This document shows positions 12,306 to 16,465 of a stretch of DNA of 16,465 nucleotides, piece by piece. The position numbers and the translations under genes were made by a program. Origin of the DNA: DAOTZU01 sp034433995 (lineage in GTDB: Bacteria; Chloroflexota; Anaerolineae; UBA1429). Within the stretch, counting starts at the first letter, position 1; every line of letters begins with the position of its first letter. Location of the stretch: the NCBI GenBank assembly GCA_034433995.1, contig DAOTZU010000286.1:1-16465 (forward strand), written 5' to 3'. The notes below the pieces were generated by a model. The model was given only the letters and a program-made list of their open reading frames with translations, searched no databases and was not told the origin of the DNA.

Positions 12306-12653
12306 TCAGCCCAGCCGCGGCATGGTGTTGGGCACGATACAAATCAGGCGCAAAAGGGTATCGCCGGTGTTGCGGAATTCGTGGATCTCATAGGGCGAGA
12401 TGTACACGCAGCTTCCCGGCCCGGCAAGGGTTTCGCCGTCGGCGTGCCACACCGTGGCTTGTCCTTCCAAGATGAACACCTCGTGTTCCCAAGGATGGCC
12501 GTGGCGCTCGGTGCTGGCGCCCGGCTCGACCTCTATCACCCGGGTGCTGAAATTGGGCGTGCCCACGTTCCTGCCCAACACCCAGCGGATGGTGACGCCC
12601 GGCGATCCCTCCACCGGTTGGGCAGGCACAGCGGTATAATGATGGATCTTCAT
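12306..12653 (-). CDS. Single-domain cupin (cupin_2 type)
   Basis: This 115-residue protein is one small beta barrel. Cupin motif 1 is GASTERHGHPWEHEVFILEG (46-64) with H51, H53 and E58 (or H57) as metal ligands; motif 2 is PYEIHEFRNTG with H91 as the fourth ligand. A mononuclear metal site is therefore complete. GGAGGAGGTT before the ATG is a strong ribosome-binding site. Such stand-alone cupins range from sugar isomerases to dioxygenases and ligand sensors, so no reaction is assigned. It follows the FAD oxidoreductase after 76 nt on the same strand and is the last gene before the riboswitch promoter; it may belong to that redox cassette. Confidence 0.88.
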   Translation of the reverse strand: MKIHHYTAVPAQPVEGSPGVTIRWVLGRNVGTPNFSTRVIEVEPGASTERHGHPWEHEVFILEGQATVWHADGETLAGPGSCVYISPYEIHEFRNTGDTLLRLICIVPNTMPRLG

Positions 12654-12729
12654 GGGAACCTCCTCCTACTCAGAGAATGCAGCCGGTATGCGGCTCTCGC
12701 TGCTTGCTAAGGCGGGCACGGGCCGGAGC

Positions 12730-13995
12730 TTAGGCTCCCTTGGTGGGGTCAGGGGAGGGCTCCGCTGCAAAGGCTTGATGGCGGGCGGGGTCCAGTTCCA
12801 TCCCGGCGCGGGCCAGCTCGGCGCGCAAACGGGCGATATCCACTTGGCGGATATCGGTGCAGCCGCCCTCCACGGCCAGCGCCGCCGCCGTGCCCGCGGC
12901 CTGGCCCATGGCGCAGCAGGTAGGTGTCATGCGGTAGCTGGAATGGGCCACTTGGTCGCCGCTGATGCACTTGCCGGCCATGAGCAGGTTGCTCAAGCCC
13001 TTGGCGATCAAACAGCGGAAAGGAATGGCATAAGGCTCCACCCGTTGCCGCCAACCGACATGGCCCGGTTTGGTCAGGCTGTGAAAATCGATCTGAGCGG
13101 TGGCCACCGTCACGCCATCGGGGAAATCGCGCGGCCGGTCGCCGGTGATATCCTCCTCGGTGAGGATGTAATCGCCCACGATCCGTCGCCCCTCGCGGAT
13201 GCCGATCCGTGCGCCGGAGGAGACCAGCACATGGGTGGGATAATGGGTGCGTTGCAGATAATGCACCACGCGGGCCAACTGTCTGCGCGCCTCGCGTTCG
13301 GCCCGACTCAAATCCAGGGGGTCGGTGGGATCCAGACCCATCACCTTGGTCATGTTGCAATAGACCCGGTTATCCGGCAATTTGATGTGGGCGTTCAGGC
13401 CGGGCAATTCTTCTTGGGTCTTGATCTCCTCCAGCCCAGCGGGCAGATGAGGTTGCACCGGCCGGCCCGTATCGGCCAGGATGAAGGTGAGGGTCATATG
13501 AAGGGTGCGTCCTGTTTGGGGATGGCCCTTCATGAATGGGGCCCCGGCCAGGGCTGCCAGGTCGCCCTCGCCGCTGGTGTCGATCATATAGCGGGCTTCA
13601 ACGGTCAGTGGTTGGCTGCAAGCGAGCAGGTGGGCGCGGGTTAGGCGGGCGCCGTCTTTCTCCACCCCTGCGAGGGTGGTATGGAACAAAATATCCACAT
13701 TGGCTTCCTCAGCCAAAAGTTGCCAAACGATCTTGGCGTATTCGCTGTTAAAGAAGCGACCATACTGGGCGCCATAGCGGCGCAGTTCCTCCACATGGCG
13801 TTGCCAGATATCGCCCAGACCGTTGAGATGGGCGTACCATTCATTCACGCCGCCGGTGGTGGCCGTCCCGCCCAGGGCGTTGGCCTCCTCCACCAAGAGC
13901 ACCCTATGCCCGCGCCGGGCCGCGGCAATGGCTGCCGCGCAACCCGCCGTCCCGCCTCCCACCACCAGGATATCCGCTGCCAGTGATCTGGTCAT
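12730..13995 (-). CDS. FAD-dependent oxidoreductase (FAD_oxidored family)
   Basis: This is a 421-residue flavoprotein. The N-terminal Rossmann fold has ADILVVGGGTAGCAAAIAAA with GGGTAG at 13-18 and the ribose-binding acid at E36/E37 (VLLVEE). It is followed by ALGGTATTGGVNEWY, as in the FAD-dependent oxidoreductases with Pfam FAD_oxidored. Later marks are ARYMIDTSGEGDLAALAGAP, SGARIGIREGRRIVGDYILT near 255-275, and the C-terminal FAD-closing LLMAGKCISGDQVAHSSYRM and CCAMGQAAGTAAALA. The ATG at 13995 is chosen because GGAG sits six bases upstream; an in-frame ATG at 14007 is possible. The flavin reductase ends 33 nt upstream. The electron acceptor and substrate are unknown. Confidence 0.88.
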   Translation of the reverse strand: MTRSLAADILVVGGGTAGCAAAIAAARRGHRVLLVEEANALGGTATTGGVNEWYAHLNGLGDIWQRHVEELRRYGAQYGRFFNSEYAKIVWQLLAEEANVDILFHTTLAGVEKDGARLTRAHLLACSQPLTVEARYMIDTSGEGDLAALAGAPFMKGHPQTGRTLHMTLTFILADTGRPVQPHLPAGLEEIKTQEELPGLNAHIKLPDNRVYCNMTKVMGLDPTDPLDLSRAEREARRQLARVVHYLQRTHYPTHVLVSSGARIGIREGRRIVGDYILTEEDITGDRPRDFPDGVTVATAQIDFHSLTKPGHVGWRQRVEPYAIPFRCLIAKGLSNLLMAGKCISGDQVAHSSYRMTPTCCAMGQAAGTAAALAVEGGCTDIRQVDIARLRAELARAGMELDPARHQAFAAEPSPDPTKGA

Positions 13996-14028
13996 GGCCG
14001 GCTCCATGGAGCTGATGGCGCCCGCGGC

Positions 14029-14547
14029 TCAGTAATCCGGGGCCGCGTAGGCGCCGAGGATCTGGCCGTAGTAGAGGCGGTGATAGTTCGATCCCTTGTA
14101 TGCCCCCAGCTCCACCTCGGGATCCAAATGGGCGGGGATCACATCGTTGTGGTGCACCACCTTGCATTCATAGACCATGGGGCAAGGATCGATGGTCACC
14201 GCCGCGACGCGCTGCCCTGGGGAGGTGGTGATGTTGAAGGCGGCGAATTTATCCACCTCTCGCCCGCTGCGCGAGCCGCAAAAGCCCACCCATTGGCGCA
14301 GCTCCTCCGAGGGCACGTTCACCGTAAACGCCCCCGAAGCCTCGATGAACTCGTAGGTGTAGCGCGAGGGGCGCACCAACACGATAAAGATGGGCCGCCC
14401 CCAGATGATCCCCACCGTGCCCCAGCCGATGGTCATCACGTTGGATGAGCCGTCGGGCTTGGTGGCGGCCAGGAGGAGGCCCGGATTGGCCAGACGGGCC
14501 AGAGTCTTGTTCAACTGATGATCGTACGGGACCGGGATGCGTTCCAT
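14029..14547 (-). CDS. Flavin reductase-like FMN-binding protein
   Basis: This 172-residue protein has the split-barrel flavin-reductase fold. It begins with ANPGLLLAATKPDGSSNVMT and GWGTVGIIWGRPIFIVLVRPSRYTYEFI, typical of FMN-binding flavoredoxin/flavin reductases. It continues with GAFTVNVPSEELRQWVGFCG, GREVDKFAAF and a C-terminal YHRLYYGQILGAY. The start at 14547 is picked for AAAGGAG eight bases upstream; the in-frame ATG at 14565 lies on that site. It precedes the FAD oxidoreductase by 33 nt and could supply reduced flavin or act as its redox partner. A long tandem-repeat region separates it from the upstream gene on the same strand. Confidence 0.9.
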   Translation of the reverse strand: MERIPVPYDHQLNKTLARLANPGLLLAATKPDGSSNVMTIGWGTVGIIWGRPIFIVLVRPSRYTYEFIEASGAFTVNVPSEELRQWVGFCGSRSGREVDKFAAFNITTSPGQRVAAVTIDPCPMVYECKVVHHNDVIPAHLDPEVELGAYKGSNYHRLYYGQILGAYAAPDY

Positions 14548-14573
14548 GGTTTGGGCTCCTTTCAATAATGTGC

Positions 14574-14878
14574 CCCCTCTCCCCTCCGGGGAGAGGGCAA
14601 GGGTGAGGGGTGAGCCTGCGCCCTGGTCTCCCCCTCACCTAACCTCTCCCCCAAGGGGAGAGGGATGGCTGACTCCCCTCTCCCCTCTGGGGAGAGGGCA
14701 GGGGTGAGGGGCGAGCGTGTGCCCTGGTCTTCCCCCTCACCTGGCCTCTCCCCCAAGGGGAGAGGGATGGCTGACTCCCCTCTCCCCTCCGGGGAGAGGG
14801 CAGGGGTGAGTGGTGAGCCTATGCCCTGGTCTTCCCCTCACCTAACCTCTCCCCCAGGGGGAGAGGGATGGCTGGCCG
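14574..14878. repeat. Three tandem ~101-nt CCCCTCTCCCC repeats
   Basis: Units start at 14574, 14675 and 14777, followed by a degenerate fourth fragment to about 14915. Each unit has two hairpins: CCCCTCTCCCC with GGGGAGAGGG, and CCTCTCCCCC with GGGGAGAGG, joined by GTGAGGGG and CCCTGGTCT segments. Translated, it gives the LTPALSPEGRG-like phrases often seen as spurious peptides in many bacterial genomes. It fills the 371-nt gap between two same-strand genes and could attenuate or stabilise read-through mRNA. Confidence 0.92.
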
Positions 14879-14918
14879 CCTCGCCCTGCCGGGAGAGGGA
14901 TGCCGGCTATCGCCGGGG

Positions 14919-15737
14919 CTAGTGAACCAGGTCGGCCTTGCTGCGCGAATAGGTCAGCTCCTGCTCCGTGGCGGCGCCATGGGCCAGGATCTCGCGCGCC
15001 AGGCAGATATCCTCCTCGGCCTCGTAGGTGCTCAAGGTGCCGATGCACACCAGGTCGTTGGGTTTGATGGAGTTGAACACAAAACTGAGCCCCGTGGGCG
15101 GGTTGATGCGCCCGGCGGCCAGCGGCTTGATCACCATCACCGGCTTGGGCGTGCGGTTGATCACCCGGGCGATCCAATCCGTCTCCACCTGGCAGAGGAA
15201 CCCGATGGCGTTATAGATCTGGATGTAAGTGGCCACGTCGTAGCCGGCTTTATCGCAGACCACCACCGTCTGCGGGCGATGGGTGGAGAGGCCGGGGATC
15301 ATCCCCAATTGGCGGATGCGCTCCGTCACCCGTTCCAGGCCGATGATGCGTCCCTCGTTGACCACCAGGTTGCCATCGGTCCAATGTTGATGGGGCATGC
15401 AGATCTTGGCTCCCAGCTCGGCGCATTGCTCGATGCCGGGCAGGAGGTCCTCCACCGTCTCGCCGCCGGGGGTGCAGATCCAGTGGATCTCCCGCCCCGT
15501 CTCCTCCTGGACCAGGCGGATGGCCTGGGCCAAGGTGGGATTGGGGCTGGACATCACCGCGTTGATGCCGTTGCGGGCAAAGACGGCCATCACCTCGGCG
15601 ATGCGTTCCACCGTCATATACTCTTTGATCCACTTGTCCTTGGCGGCGCTATAGTGGGAGTAGCCCAGGAACCAGTTAGAGCCGATGATGAGGCGCGAGA
15701 GCTCCAGATGTTCGATGTGGGTGGTAGGAAAATCCAT
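14919..15737 (-). CDS. Aldo/keto-reductase-like TIM-barrel protein
   Basis: The product is 272 residues. The ATG at 15737 follows GGAGGTTTCC; the longer in-frame start at 15833 overlaps the methyltransferase and is unlikely. LSRLIIGSNWFLGYSHYSAA near the N-terminus resembles the opening of the atypical aldo/keto-reductase-like proteins (usually I-x-G-x-N-P-x-x-G-x-S). Alternating strands follow: NGINAVMSSPNPTLAQAI, EIHWICTPGGETVEDLLPGI, AKICMPHQHWTDGNLVV, KPVMVIKPLAAGRINPPTGL and NDLVCIGTLSTYEAEEDICL. The catalytic Tyr/Lys/His/Asp tetrad of classical enzymes cannot be placed with certainty, so it may be an NAD(P)-linked oxidoreductase or a related barrel enzyme. It lies 25 nt after the methyltransferase. 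Confidence 0.7.
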   Translation of the reverse strand: MDFPTTHIEHLELSRLIIGSNWFLGYSHYSAAKDKWIKEYMTVERIAEVMAVFARNGINAVMSSPNPTLAQAIRLVQEETGREIHWICTPGGETVEDLLPGIEQCAELGAKICMPHQHWTDGNLVVNEGRIIGLERVTERIRQLGMIPGLSTHRPQTVVVCDKAGYDVATYIQIYNAIGFLCQVETDWIARVINRTPKPVMVIKPLAAGRINPPTGLSFVFNSIKPNDLVCIGTLSTYEAEEDICLAREILAHGAATEQELTYSRSKADLVH

Positions 15738-15762
15738 GGAAACCTCCGCGTGACGCATGTTA

Positions 15763-16465
15763 TTACAAAAGTAACGGAGCATACAAACCCGCTTCGCGCT
15801 CCAGCCGGCGCAAAGCAAGGGCACAATACTCACGATCGATTTCGATGCCGATGGCCCTGCGCCCGGACCGATAGGCGGCGATCAGAGTGGAGCCGCTACC
15901 CATGAAAGGATCGAGCACGAGGTCATCCACAAAACTAAAGAGCTTGATGCACCGGCGAGGTAACTCGATAGGGAAAGGAGCAGGATGGCCAATAGTGGAC
16001 TTTTTCTCGCCGGAGAAGGTCCACAAGCCATTGGTCCATTCCAAGAACTCTTCGCGGGTAATATCCGAGATCCCCTCACGGTTCCGTTTCTTCCAGAACC
16101 GTTTATAGAGCACAAGAACGAGCTCCACGGGTGCGATTACATAAGGAGCCGAGGCGCTGAGCCAAGACCCCCAAGCGGTGCGGCGCGAGATGTTGCCTTC
16201 ATTCCAGACGATGGTGGCGTGATATTTGAAGCCGATCTGCTTGGCGATGGTGGTCAAATCAGCGCCGACGCTCTGTTGGCCCCCCTTGTTCTTGTCCAAA
16301 GGAATATTAAGGCACAAGCGACCATCATCTTTGAGCCATTCGAACACGCGACCCAGCCATTGACGGCTGAAGGTGAGATATTCGGCGTACGAGATGTCAT
16401 CCTTGTGCGCATTGTAATGGATATCCACGTTGTAGGGAGGGGAAGTCACCACCAAATCCACCGAA
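15763..16465 (-). CDS. Beta-class DNA methyltransferase, N6-A or N4-C (5' end outside window)
   Basis: At least 233 codons are present and the 5' end is cut by the window edge: the frame reads SVDLVVTSPPYNVDIHYN from the last bases. The first motif seen is catalytic motif IV, TSPPY. The SAM-binding motif I, DPFMGSGST, comes later (about 15886-15912), followed by AIGIEIDREYCALALRRLE. That order is the beta class of amino-methyltransferases (N6-adenine or N4-cytosine). The middle segment SRRTAWGSWLSASAPYVIAP is typical of the family. No restriction enzyme or vsr gene is visible downstream, so it may be an orphan regulator or its partner lies beyond the edge. Base composition is slightly more AT-rich than the neighbours, hinting at separate transfer. 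Confidence 0.88.
   Translation of the reverse strand, partial: SVDLVVTSPPYNVDIHYNAHKDDISYAEYLTFSRQWLGRVFEWLKDDGRLCLNIPLDKNKGGQQSVGADLTTIAKQIGFKYHATIVWNEGNISRRTAWGSWLSASAPYVIAPVELVLVLYKRFWKKRNREGISDITREEFLEWTNGLWTFSGEKKSTIGHPAPFPIELPRRCIKLFSFVDDLVLDPFMGSGSTLIAAYRSGRRAIGIEIDREYCALALRRLEREAGLYAPLLL

Noticed and set aside
12652..13644. A 330-codon plus-strand frame opposite the FAD oxidoreductase
   Set aside because: It mirrors the minus-strand codons of a clear flavoprotein and has no recognisable domain.
14574..14878. CRISPR array
   Set aside because: The ~101-nt units are near-identical throughout, with no constant short repeats separated by unique spacers and no cas genes.

Overview
The window is GC-rich (roughly 60-65%), densely coded bacterial DNA. 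The protein styles, the two glycosyltransferases, the CCCCTCTCCCC-type tandem repeats and the large DUF6259-like protein all suggest Chloroflexota, probably an Anaerolineae-like lineage. That placement is an inference from gene style only; no rRNA or tRNA gene is present.

Layout. (1) 1-2411, minus strand: a PadR-led operon. In transcription order it holds a PadR regulator, a NifX/NafY-type FeMo-cofactor-family protein with a His-rich insert, an Mrp/NBP35 Fe-S carrier ATPase, a small zinc-ribbon protein, and a second NifX-type protein cut by the left edge. A textbook sigma-70 promoter (TTGACA-N17-TATATT) is followed directly by an inverted repeat over the transcription start, the expected geometry for PadR autorepression. 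(2) 2412-3033: a divergent intergenic region with two copies of a three-hairpin cassette 155 nt apart, then a second good promoter and a structured leader that ends in a long-range stem plus a T-tract. (3) 3034-5420, plus strand: two GT-B (GT4-like) glycosyltransferases. (4) 5421-8163, plus strand: a palindromic candidate operator, a 757-residue DUF6259-like probable carbohydrate-active protein, and a small basic protein coupled to it by an ATGA overlap. (5) 12283-8183, minus strand: a tungstate/molybdenum-cofactor unit. A promoter overlaps an inverted repeat and is followed by a Moco/Tuco-type riboswitch aptamer and an intrinsic terminator. Then come tupB and tupC (no tupA), moaA, moaC, a mogA/moaB-type gene and an unknown 81-residue protein. 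(6) 16465-12306, minus strand: a 5'-truncated DNA methyltransferase, an aldo/keto-reductase-like TIM-barrel protein, three tandem ~101-nt repeats, a flavin reductase, an FAD-dependent oxidoreductase and a cupin.

How the parts fit. Regions 1 and 5 both concern metal cofactors. Region 1 resembles Mrp/NifX clusters such as those encoding the Mo-Cu 'orange protein' complex. Region 5 imports tungstate or molybdate and performs pterin-cofactor steps up to adenylation, under cofactor-sensing RNA control. Region 6 looks like a small redox/metabolic cassette of unknown substrate. The most interesting items are the PadR operator-promoter, the cofactor riboswitch with its promoter palindrome and terminator, the terminated structured leader at 2853-2958, and the DUF6259-like gene with its palindrome and coupled small partner.
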